Shown: one piece after another, positions 11,123-18,253 of the stretch
Layout of the letters: every line of letters starts with the position of its first letter
Position numbering within the stretch: position 1 is the first letter of the stretch
Notes under the pieces: generated by a model
Database searches by the model: none
Told to the model about the DNA's origin: nothing
Seen by the model: the letters and a program-made list of their open reading frames with translations, nothing else
Assembly (NCBI RefSeq): GCF_010727605.1
Contig: NZ_AP022568.1
Coordinates: 2,108,001-2,172,000 of the forward strand
Reading direction: 5' to 3'
Source: Mycobacterium simiae
GTDB taxonomy: Bacteria > Actinomycetota > Actinomycetes > Mycobacteriales > Mycobacteriaceae
DNA length: 64,000 bases
Program-made: the position numbers and the translations under genes

Positions 11123-11218
11123 GACGCAATTCGCAGGCACACCGCCCGACAACCCGAGCTCGAAGTGGGGTGTCGCACCCGCCAGCAATGAGCTGACCAT
11201 CCACACCGGCGCGGTCAC
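11123..11218 (-). pseudogene. Possible PPE N-terminal relic
   Basis: A GTG at 11218, preceded 9 nt upstream by a good RBS (GGTGAGGAG), begins VTAPVWM. This matches the first seven residues of PPE4 in this window (MTAPVWM), with silent differences in the DNA. Beyond that only scattered similarity (for example V-E-Y-G-A against the PPE S-A-E-Y-A) remains, and the frame continues without PPE character to about 10781. It looks like a PPE start surviving after deletion and drift. The rest of 10770-11320 shows no gene. Confidence 0.4.
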
Positions 11219-11321
11219 TGCGGCGACTCCTCACCGATCGGGATGGACGCGGCGACCGCCTCCGCTGAACAGCGGCGCCGCAAGCAGGCAGTTAGTAGTC
11301 GGCTGCCCCACCCGAAAAGTT

Positions 11322-11350
11322 CCGCACCCGGACGGACGGTCCGGGTGCGG
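11322..11350 (-). terminator. Hairpin terminator after the methyltransferase gene
   Basis: Perfect 12-bp inverted repeat (ccgcacccggac / gtccgggtgcgg) with a 5-nt loop, 18 nt past the stop of the methyltransferase gene. No U-tract follows, as is common in mycobacteria. Confidence 0.65.
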
Positions 11351-11368
11351 CACGCAGGTGACGGACGG

Positions 11369-12274
11369 TCAGGCCCGGACGGCGCTGACCAGAGTGTTGC
11401 GGGCGATCATCGGGCCCGCTTCGGTCTCGGGCCCGGGAACCGGGCGGCCGACCCGGCGCAGATAGTCGGCTAACGGGGTACCCACGGCGTTCCATCCGTG
11501 TTGGTCGAACCATTCAGCGGCCGGGGCGTGCTGTTCGTTGTAGACCAGTTGGTAGAACAGGCGCTTTTCGCCCTGCGCGACAGCTGCACGTTCCTCTTCG
11601 AGAGAGGCTTCGAAGACGTCGTCCGGCAACGGCGCGCCGTCTTCGACTGCGACGTGGCTGCCGGGAGCGGCCAGGCTGTGGATGCCGGTGAACAGCTGTT
11701 CCTGAGCCGCGGCCGGCAGATAGATCAGCAGCCCCTCGGCGATCCACGCGGAAGGCTCGGCGGGATCAAACCCGCTGTCCCGCAGCGCTTGCGGCCAATC
11801 ATCACGTAGGTCGACCGCAACCTCGCGGCGCTCGGCGCGCGGTCGATCGCCATGGGCGGTCAGCACCTCGCGCTTGAACTCGAGAACTTGCGGACGGTCC
11901 AGCTCGAAGATGGTCGTCCCGGCGGGCCAGTCCAGCCGGTAGGCCCGCGAGTCCAGACCGGCTGCCAAGATCACCACCTGACGTACGCCGGCATCGGCGG
12001 CTTGGCGGAAATACTCGTCGAAGTACCTCGTACGGGCCGCCTGGAAGTTGACGAAATGGACGCCGAAGTCGGCGCTCTTGAGCGCATGGTCGGGATCCGT
12101 GCCGTCCAACACATCGGCCGCGGAACCGCCGACGGCACGGCAGAAGATCTCCGCATATGGATCAACAGCCAGCGGCTGGGGCTTTTGCGCCTCCAGCGCC
12201 CGCGCCGTCGCTACGAACAGCGCGGTCGAACCCACACTCGTTGTGATGTCCCAGGTATCACCTTCACTACGCAC
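11369..12274 (-). CDS. SAM-dependent methyltransferase, leucine carboxyl methyltransferase-like (Rv0281-like)
   Basis: Putative O-methyltransferase of the family expanded in mycobacteria. The 301-residue chain starts at GTG 12274 ([20 protein letters not shown]). The SAM-binding motif I is [17 protein letters not shown] at about 100-116, followed by the acidic ELDRPQV at 124-130, both hallmarks of the family. The substrate is unknown. In H37Rv the ortholog lies immediately next to eccA3; here the gap is 667 nt and contains the metal boxes and a PPE relic. Confidence 0.9.
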   Translation of the reverse strand: MRSEGDTWDITTSVGSTALFVATARALEAQKPQPLAVDPYAEIFCRAVGGSAADVLDGTDPDHALKSADFGVHFVNFQAARTRYFDEYFRQAADAGVRQVVILAAGLDSRAYRLDWPAGTTIFELDRPQVLEFKREVLTAHGDRPRAERREVAVDLRDDWPQALRDSGFDPAEPSAWIAEGLLIYLPAAAQEQLFTGIHSLAAPGSHVAVEDGAPLPDDVFEASLEEERAAVAQGEKRLFYQLVYNEQHAPAAEWFDQHGWNAVGTPLADYLRRVGRPVPGPETEAGPMIARNTLVSAVRA

Positions 12275-12284
12275 GCGACCGACC

Positions 12285-12593
12285 TTACGCCGACCCGTCG
12301 GTCGCGTCGGCGTCCCAGGTGCCCGGGATCATCGCAGGCCGGCCCCAACGCCGAGTTCGTCCCCGGCGAGGGTGATCAGTCCCCTCGCCGCAGCTTGCGG
12401 CGGGAGGTGCCGGCGAACTCCAGCACCCCGGCACCCTGATCTGACGCCGTCGTCGGCTCTGCCCAGTCCGAATCGACGTCGACATTCATCTCCATGAACT
12501 CGTCGCCATATCCGCGTTGCCGCCCCCGGGGTGCCGGGGCTCGCGGGGAGGGCGGCGCCGGGGCATGCACCAGCCCGGTCAGCCCCGCGAGGC
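12285..12593 (-). pseudogene. Decayed C-terminus of a PPE-PPW protein (PPE3-like)
   Basis: Three short frames together spell the tail of a PPE-PPW protein. The first frame carries GDEFMEMNVDVDSDW and LEFAGTSRRKLRR, matching [14 protein letters not shown] and GFAGTARRQ of PPE4. A second frame carries GLITLAGDELGVG, matching [14 protein letters not shown] third carries [15 protein letters not shown], matching [13 protein letters not shown]. At least two frameshifts separate them, and the PPE domain and everything upstream is missing, cut at the stop of the next gene. H37Rv has intact PPE3 at this position, so this is probably its remnant. Confidence 0.85.
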
Positions 12594-13502
12594 CTACACC
12601 AACGGGCGTCCCGTTTTGATCCGGCGGTCCAGATCCCAGAGCATCCAGTTGAACGGGAACTGACGGAGGATCCGCGGCAACCTCCGGTTCACGCCGGCCA
12701 ACACCGCCATCAGCCGGTCGAAGCGTCGTTGCATGTCCGCGTCCCAGGGCAACCGCATTTCGTCGCGAAACCGTTGCGGCAGAAAGCCGGTGGTGATCAA
12801 CAGGTTAAAGCTGTCCAGCCGGCGCTGCAGTGGGCGTGGCAGCCGGACGCCGCGGATTCGTCCGGCCGCGATCGGATACAGGAACTCCCGAACGGTGTCG
12901 TCGATGTGCACCTGCTCCAGCGACTCTTGCCAGTATTTGTCGAACGCCGCCCGATCCGCCGGCCACATCTCCGCCGGCACCTGCAACGTGGTGGCCAGCG
13001 ACATGGCCTCGCGGTACAGGCGGTCCGCATCCGCATCCTCCATCTCGCCGACGAAGGTGCGATAGATGTCGATGCCGCCCTTGTAGATGCACGCCGCCAC
13101 CCACAGCTGCAGTTCGGGATCGAACGCGTTGTACTGCACCGGGCTGTCCGGGGTGGAGTACACCTGCGCATGCGATTTGTTCACCGCGCGTCGGTAGGCA
13201 GCCTTCTGCTCATCGGTCCCGGCGTTGGCGACCGCGATGTAGGTGAACGTGGTGCGTGCTCGTTTGATCGGATGACGGTCGATACGGCCGCTCTCGACGC
13301 GGCTTTCCGCCACGCCGTGGCCGACGCCGGGGATCGATAACTCCATGATCACGTTGGCCGGGCCGGCCAGCAGCGCCACACCCATCAGCCCGTAGTCCTC
13401 GGCGACCCGCCGGGGGCGCCGGGCCGGGAACGGCCTGGGCGCGTCGGCCATCGGACGCTCGACATGCGGGATGAGCCGGGGCACCGCCTCGTGGACCGCC
13501 AT
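12594..13502 (-). CDS. DUF2236 / MpaB-like oxygenase family protein (Rv0276-like)
   Basis: Protein of the DUF2236 family, which includes MpaB-type oxygenases and latex-clearing proteins that use haem. The role here is unknown. ATG 13502 (MAVHEAVPRLIPH, 302 residues) is preferred over an in-frame start at 13586 because AAAGGT sits just upstream. Typical family segments are GVALLAGPANVIMELS near the N-terminus and ELQLWVAACIYKGGIDIY in the middle. It is divergent from a TetR gene 93 nt away, which may regulate it. Confidence 0.85.
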   Translation of the reverse strand: MAVHEAVPRLIPHVERPMADAPRPFPARRPRRVAEDYGLMGVALLAGPANVIMELSIPGVGHGVAESRVESGRIDRHPIKRARTTFTYIAVANAGTDEQKAAYRRAVNKSHAQVYSTPDSPVQYNAFDPELQLWVAACIYKGGIDIYRTFVGEMEDADADRLYREAMSLATTLQVPAEMWPADRAAFDKYWQESLEQVHIDDTVREFLYPIAAGRIRGVRLPRPLQRRLDSFNLLITTGFLPQRFRDEMRLPWDADMQRRFDRLMAVLAGVNRRLPRILRQFPFNWMLWDLDRRIKTGRPLV

Positions 13503-13595
13503 GGCAATACCTTTCGACGCTCGGACTCGCGCAAAATGTGATAACGATTGTTTCCTGATATTGTCCGGGCATCGCGGCGGTGTCAAGATGGGACC

Positions 13596-14288
13596 ATGGC
13601 AGAACCCTCAACGGAACGTCGTTACCGAGGCGTCGAAGCTGCCATTCGACTGTCCGAACGCCGCAGCCGGCTGCTTAGCGCCGGCCTGGACCTGCTCGGT
13701 GGCGACCAGGACACCGCGGCGGTGACAGTGCGCGCCGTGTGCGCCCGGGCGAATCTGACCCCCCGCTACTTCTACGAGAACTTCAGCGACAAAGACGGAT
13801 TCGTTAGCGCCGTGTTCGACTCCGTGATCGCCGAGCTGGCCGCCACAACACAGGCCGCGGTGGCATCGGTGCCGATACCCGAACAGTCCCGCGCCGGTAT
13901 GGCGAACGTCGTGCGCACCATCGCCGGAGACGCACGGATCGGCCGGCTACTGTTCAGCACCCAGCTCGCCGATCCGGTGATCGTGCGCAAACGCGCCGAA
14001 TCCACCGCCCTGTTCGCCATGCTGCTGGGCCAGCATGCCGGCGACATGCTGCGGGTACCGGCAAACAACAGCATGAAGGCGGGCGCGCACTTCGCGGTCG
14101 GCGGCGTCGGTCAGATGATCAGCGCCTGGCTGGCCGGCGATATTTCGCTGGGCCCGGACCAACTCGTCGATCAGCTGGCGGTGCTACTCGACGAGCTGGC
14201 CCATCCGCGGCTTTACGGCGTCAGGGAAACAGCGGCACCTGCCACAACCGCGTCCCGGGATCCAGGAGCCACAGTCGCATCATCGTGA
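13596..14288 (+). CDS. TetR-family regulator (Rv0275c-like)
   Basis: DNA-binding repressor-type protein, 230 residues from ATG 13596 (MAEPSTERRYRGVEAA). The helix-turn-helix is in the first 65 residues (VRAVCARANLTPRYFYENFSD); the remainder is an all-helical ligand-binding domain. It is divergent from the DUF2236 gene and may control it. The last 68 nt, encoding an Ala/Thr-rich tail, overlap the 3' end of the convergent membrane-protein gene. Confidence 0.9.
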   Translation: MAEPSTERRYRGVEAAIRLSERRSRLLSAGLDLLGGDQDTAAVTVRAVCARANLTPRYFYENFSDKDGFVSAVFDSVIAELAATTQAAVASVPIPEQSRAGMANVVRTIAGDARIGRLLFSTQLADPVIVRKRAESTALFAMLLGQHAGDMLRVPANNSMKAGAHFAVGGVGQMISAWLAGDISLGPDQLVDQLAVLLDELAHPRLYGVRETAAPATTASRDPGATVASS

Positions 14289-14769
14289 GGCGCATGATGC
14301 GTTGCGCGCCGCGAATCATGAAGACCGCCAACGGCACCTCGATGCCCAGCGCGGTGACCAAGGACAGCCAGATGTCGTCGGGTCCCGCCGTCATCAGGTC
14401 AAACCACGCGTCGCAGATCAACAGCACGCCCGACGTGAAGGCCGCCAACATGAGGATCCGGCGCCGCAAGTAGCCCAAAATCGCTGTGGCTACCATGAAT
14501 CCGACCAGTAGGACATCGAATCCCACCCAGGTCAGCACCCAGTTGCGCGCAATGTAACTGTCCGGCAGCGTCATCGCGAGATAGATCAACCAGGGAATCA
14601 TCGCGATCGAGCCTCCGATCATCAGACCCAGACGGATCCGGCGTATGCGCGCCAGCAGCACCGGATCGATCACGTCGCGCAGCGGCGCCTCCAGCCGGGT
14701 GATCAGGTCTCTTCGCTGCGCCGGAGTCAGCGCCGCGATCTGCTCATCGGTCAAAATGCCGTCGGTCAA
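14221..14769 (-). CDS. Small multi-pass membrane protein, unknown function
   Basis: Hypothetical protein with about four predicted transmembrane segments (around LGLMIGGSIAMIPWLIYLAM, WVGFDVLLVGFMVATAIL, ILMLAAFTSGVLLICD and LVTALGIEVPLAVFMI) after a short charged N-terminus. No ATG or GTG start is available; TTG 14769 follows a GGGGG run and gives about 182 residues, with TTG 14790 as the alternative. The 3' end overlaps the convergent TetR gene by 68 nt. I do not recall an equivalent at this place in H37Rv. Confidence 0.7.
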   Translation of the reverse strand: MTDGILTDEQIAALTPAQRRDLITRLEAPLRDVIDPVLLARIRRIRLGLMIGGSIAMIPWLIYLAMTLPDSYIARNWVLTWVGFDVLLVGFMVATAILGYLRRRILMLAAFTSGVLLICDAWFDLMTAGPDDIWLSLVTALGIEVPLAVFMIRGAQRIMRLTMMRLWLLDPGTRLWQVPLFP

Positions 14770-14801
14770 TATGCACCCCCGGCTCGGCAACGGTCCTGCG
14801 G

Positions 14802-15383
14802 TCAGCCTACGACGTGCTCCCGGGGCCGACGTTCGGCTGCCGTCTTCGGCACAGCCGACGTATCAGTCGCGTCGAATTCCTTGACCCAACAAGCGAATTC
14901 CAGCGTGATGCCGTCGGGGTCGTGAAAGTAGAATGAGCGCACGTACACGCCGGGATGCACCGTCGCGGACACTTGCATCTCGCTCTCATCGTGATTGAGG
15001 ATCGGGCCGACCCGCACACCCTTGTCCTTCAGCCGCTGCCGGTAGGCGTCGAACTTCTCGGCCGGTACGTGGAAGGCGAGATGGTTCATGGTGCTCACCG
15101 CGCTGGTGATGTCCCCGATCCCGGGAATGGCGGCGGGTGAGGAGATACCGGGCACCCGCTCTGGCGCGTCGGCGAACCAGAAAAATGCGACGCAGTCGCC
15201 GTTCCCGGCGTCGAAAAAGAAGTGCTGCCCCGTGCCCCCAGGCAAGTCGAGCGATTTGATCAGCGGCATGCCCAGAACATTGCTGTAGAAGTCAACGGTG
15301 CGGGCCATGTCGGAACACACCAGCGCAACATGGTTGATCCCGCCGAGTTCAAATGTCGTGTTGACGTTGTGCGGCTTGATCAT
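14802..15383 (-). CDS. VOC/glyoxalase-fold dioxygenase-like protein (Rv0274-like)
   Basis: Vicinal-oxygen-chelate protein of 193 residues from ATG 15383. The fold's metal ligands appear as H18 in GGINHVALVCSD, a second His in STMNHLAFHVP and Glu in GITLEFACW. Such proteins are extradiol dioxygenases, glyoxalases or resistance proteins; the substrate cannot be told. It is divergent from a TetR gene, with a strong palindrome between them. Confidence 0.88.
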   Translation of the reverse strand: MIKPHNVNTTFELGGINHVALVCSDMARTVDFYSNVLGMPLIKSLDLPGGTGQHFFFDAGNGDCVAFFWFADAPERVPGISSPAAIPGIGDITSAVSTMNHLAFHVPAEKFDAYRQRLKDKGVRVGPILNHDESEMQVSATVHPGVYVRSFYFHDPDGITLEFACWVKEFDATDTSAVPKTAAERRPREHVVG

Positions 15384-15422
15384 GTCGCGGCTCCCCGTTG
15401 AATGTGGGCCTGCCCAGATGCA

Positions 15423-15450
15423 AAACTGAATCTAACATCAGATTCAGTTT
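15423..15450. promoter_or_regulatory. 28-bp TetR-type operator palindrome
   Basis: Perfect inverted repeat with 11-bp arms (AAACTGAATCT / AGATTCAGTTT) and a 6-nt spacer, between the divergent VOC gene (start 15383) and the TetR gene (start 15471). Size, symmetry and place fit an operator for the adjacent TetR protein controlling both directions. Confidence 0.75.
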
Positions 15451-15470
15451 CGCTCTAGGGGGCAGTCCAG

Positions 15471-16109
15471 GTGTCGATCACGGCGGATGCCAACAGTCGA
15501 CCGGCCGAGTTCCCGACCCACCGGGGCCGGCGGACCCAGGCGGCGATCGATGCCGCCGCGCGAACCGTGGTCGCACGCAAAGGGATTCTCGCCACCACCA
15601 TCGCGGACATCGCCGCGGAGGCGGGCCGTTCGGCGGCCTCCTTCTACAACTACTACGACTCCAAAGAGGCGATGGTCCGCCAATGGGCGCTGCGTTTTCG
15701 GGACGAGGCCAACGAGCGCGCGCGTTCGGTCACCGGACACGGACTGTCCAACCGGCAGCGCGCCCACGAGGCGGCCAGCGCGCACTGGCACACCTACCGC
15801 AACCGGCTCGCCGAAGTGATCAGCGTGTCCCAGCTGGCCATGGTCAACAATGATTTCGCCCAGTATTGGGCGGAAATATGCGAAATCCCAACCTCTTTCA
15901 TCGCCGAGACGGTCCGGCGGGCGCAACGCAAGGGTTACTGTGCGGGCGACGATCCGCGACTGATCGCCGAGGCGATCGTGGCGATGTTCAACCAGTTTTG
16001 CTACGTCCAACTCAGCCGGCCCGATGCCGACGATCTGGACGACCAGGCGTGCATCCGGACTCTCGCCAACATCTACTACCGGGCGATCTATACGAAGGAA
16101 GGTCGCTGA
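15471..16109 (+). CDS. TetR-family regulator (Rv0273c-like)
   Basis: Repressor of 212 residues from GTG 15471 (MSITADANSRPAEFPTHRGRRTQ). The helix-turn-helix is at about 40-65 (TIADIAAEAGRSAASFYNYY). It begins 20 nt after a perfect 28-bp palindrome. Its stop is 1 nt before the GTG of the following hydrolase, so it heads an apparent operon of hydrolase, 2-hydroxyacid dehydrogenase and FadE6. Confidence 0.92.
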   Translation: MSITADANSRPAEFPTHRGRRTQAAIDAAARTVVARKGILATTIADIAAEAGRSAASFYNYYDSKEAMVRQWALRFRDEANERARSVTGHGLSNRQRAHEAASAHWHTYRNRLAEVISVSQLAMVNNDFAQYWAEICEIPTSFIAETVRRAQRKGYCAGDDPRLIAEAIVAMFNQFCYVQLSRPDADDLDDQACIRTLANIYYRAIYTKEGR

Positions 16110-16110
16110 C

Positions 16111-17244
16111 GTGATGCGCGCCGGCGGCAACGCAGGAGTCATCCGCGAATTCGTCGGCCTGCCGTCGCCCACCGCTGGGCGCGCCGGCGCGGGTGGACAT
16201 CCGTGCCAAGGCTTGTACCACCGCGGGGTGGGACGCAAGCCGAAGGTCGCCATGATCGCCACGCACTACCAAATCGATTTCTCCGAGCACTATCTCGCCG
16301 ATTACATGGCCATCCGCGGCGTCGGATTCCTGGGCTGGAACACCAGATTTCGCGGCTTCGAGACGAATTTTCTGCTCGACCACGCACTGGTCGACATCGG
16401 TGTCGGGGTGCGCTGGCTGCGGGAGGTCCAGGGCGTGGATACCGTCGTGCTACTGGGGAATTCAGGCGGTGGATCATTGATGTCCGCTTACCAGTCGCAG
16501 GCGGTCGACCCGAATGTGACTCCGCTGCCGGGCATGCGGCCGGCGGCCGGGCTGACCGAGTTGCCGCCCGCGGATGGCTACGTGGCCACCGCCGCTCATC
16601 CGGGCCGGCCGGAGGTGCTGACCGCCTGGATGGACGCGGCCGTCATCGACGAGAACGATCCGGTTGCCAGCGATCCGGCCCTCGATTTGTTCAACGAGGT
16701 CAACGGCCCGCCGTACCCGGCGGAGTTCATCGCCCGCTACCGTTCGGCACAGCTCGCGCGTAACCACGCCATTACCGACTGGGTCGAGACGGAACTCAAA
16801 CGTGTTCGCGCCGCCGGGTTTTCGGATCGCCCCTTCTCCGTGATGCGAACCTGGGCAGATCCCCGCATGGTCGATCCCAGCATCGAGCCCAGCACGCGGA
16901 CGCCTAACCTTTGCTACGCGGGCGTGCCCGCAAAGGCCAACCGATCCGCGCAGGGCATCGCGGCGGCCTGCACGCTGCGCAGCTGGCTGAGCATGTGGAG
17001 CCTGCGGGTGGCGCAAACTCGGGCCGAACCACATCTGAATCGCATCACATGTCCCGCACTGGTCATCAACGCCGAGGCGGACACCGGGGTGTTTCCGTCT
17101 GACGCCCAACGCATCTACGACGCGCTCGCCGGTACCGACAAATCACAGACGTCGATCGACACCGACCACTACTTCGCCACCCCCGGCGCGCGTACCGAGC
17201 AAGCGGATACCATCGCCAGGTGGATCAGCAAGCGGTGGCGTTGA
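16111..17244 (+). CDS. Alpha/beta-hydrolase (Rv0272c-like)
   Basis: Probable esterase/hydrolase, 377 residues. The nucleophile elbow is G-N-S-G-G with Ser near 118 (LLGNSGGGSLMSAY); later acid and His candidates lie in INAEADTGVFP and SIDTDHYFATPG. GTG 16111 is chosen because GGAAGG lies 8 nt upstream and the length equals that of the M. tuberculosis protein; ATG 16114 is the alternative. It is almost fused to the upstream TetR gene and overlaps the next gene, indicating co-transcription. Confidence 0.87.
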   Translation: MMRAGGNAGVIREFVGLPSPTAGRAGAGGHPCQGLYHRGVGRKPKVAMIATHYQIDFSEHYLADYMAIRGVGFLGWNTRFRGFETNFLLDHALVDIGVGVRWLREVQGVDTVVLLGNSGGGSLMSAYQSQAVDPNVTPLPGMRPAAGLTELPPADGYVATAAHPGRPEVLTAWMDAAVIDENDPVASDPALDLFNEVNGPPYPAEFIARYRSAQLARNHAITDWVETELKRVRAAGFSDRPFSVMRTWADPRMVDPSIEPSTRTPNLCYAGVPAKANRSAQGIAAACTLRSWLSMWSLRVAQTRAEPHLNRITCPALVINAEADTGVFPSDAQRIYDALAGTDKSQTSIDTDHYFATPGARTEQADTIARWISKRWR

Positions 17245-18203
17245 GAGTTCTCGCGCATTTCGTACCCGGCAACAAAGTTCTCGAATTTCTTGCAGGCGAA
17301 GCAGATTGGCTCGACATCCGGTGGTGTGCCGCCGACGATGACGCCACCTTCTACCGCGAGCTGCCCGAGGCGGAGGTCATCTGGCATGTACTACGACCGT
17401 TGTCAGACGGCGATTTACGACGCGGTGACCGACTGCGGCTAGTCCACAAACTCGGCGCCGGGGTAAACACCATCGACGTCGACGCCGCAATCGAGCTCGG
17501 CATCGCGGTCGCCAACATGCCCGGCGCCAACGCGCCCTCGGTGGCCGAGGGCACGGTGCTGCTGATGCTCGCGGCATTGCGCCGATTGCCGGCCCTGGAC
17601 CGAGCCACCCGGCAAGGCCGCGGCTGGCCACTCGATCCAGAACTCGGCGAGACCGTTCGCGACATCGGCGGCTGCACCGTCGGACTGGTCGGCTACGGCA
17701 ACATCGCCAAACGGGTCGGTGAGATCGTCGCGTCGATGGGGGCCACCGTGGTGCACACCAGCACCCGCGACGACGGTCAGCCCGGCTGGCTGCCGCTGCG
17801 CGAATTGCTCGCCGTCAGCGACATCGTCTCGCTGCACCTGCCGTTGACGGAAAAGACACATCACCTGCTCGACGAGGATTCGATCGCGGTGATGAAACCC
17901 GGGGCGGTACTGGTCAACACCTCCCGGGGGGCGATCATCAACGAAACGGCCCTCGTCGCCGCGTTGCGGGACGGGCGGCTGGCCGCCGCAGGCCTCGACG
18001 TGTTCGAGGACGAGCCGGTGGCGCCGGACAACCCGCTGTTCGAGCTGGACAACGCGGTGCTGACCCCGCACGTCACCTGGTACACGGCCGACACGATGCG
18101 CCGCTACTTGATCGAGGCGGTCCAGAACTGCCGCCGCCTGCGCGACGGCGAGCCCTTGGCACACCTGGTGACCCCCGTGGTCAGTCAACCGACCAGTTAT
18201 TAG
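17235..18203 (+). CDS. D-isomer-specific 2-hydroxyacid dehydrogenase family protein
   Basis: NAD(P)-dependent oxidoreductase of the D-2-hydroxyacid dehydrogenase / phosphoglycerate dehydrogenase family, about 322 residues. The Rossmann motif is VGLVGYGNIAKRVGEI; the catalytic Arg is in NTSRGAIIN, Glu in DVFEDEPV and His in LTPHVTWYT. The start is uncertain: GTG 17220, GTG 17235 and TTG 17241 all overlap or abut the hydrolase stop. The substrate is unknown. The gene appears to be an insertion relative to H37Rv, where the hydrolase and fadE6 are, as I recall, neighbours. Confidence 0.85.
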   Translation: MALRVLAHFVPGNKVLEFLAGEADWLDIRWCAADDDATFYRELPEAEVIWHVLRPLSDGDLRRGDRLRLVHKLGAGVNTIDVDAAIELGIAVANMPGANAPSVAEGTVLLMLAALRRLPALDRATRQGRGWPLDPELGETVRDIGGCTVGLVGYGNIAKRVGEIVASMGATVVHTSTRDDGQPGWLPLRELLAVSDIVSLHLPLTEKTHHLLDEDSIAVMKPGAVLVNTSRGAIINETALVAALRDGRLAAAGLDVFEDEPVAPDNPLFELDNAVLTPHVTWYTADTMRRYLIEAVQNCRRLRDGEPLAHLVTPVVSQPTSY

Positions 18204-18253
18204 ATTGGGGGTGCTTGGCCGAAACGAGCCCCGTCCGCATGGGAAGGCGACCA

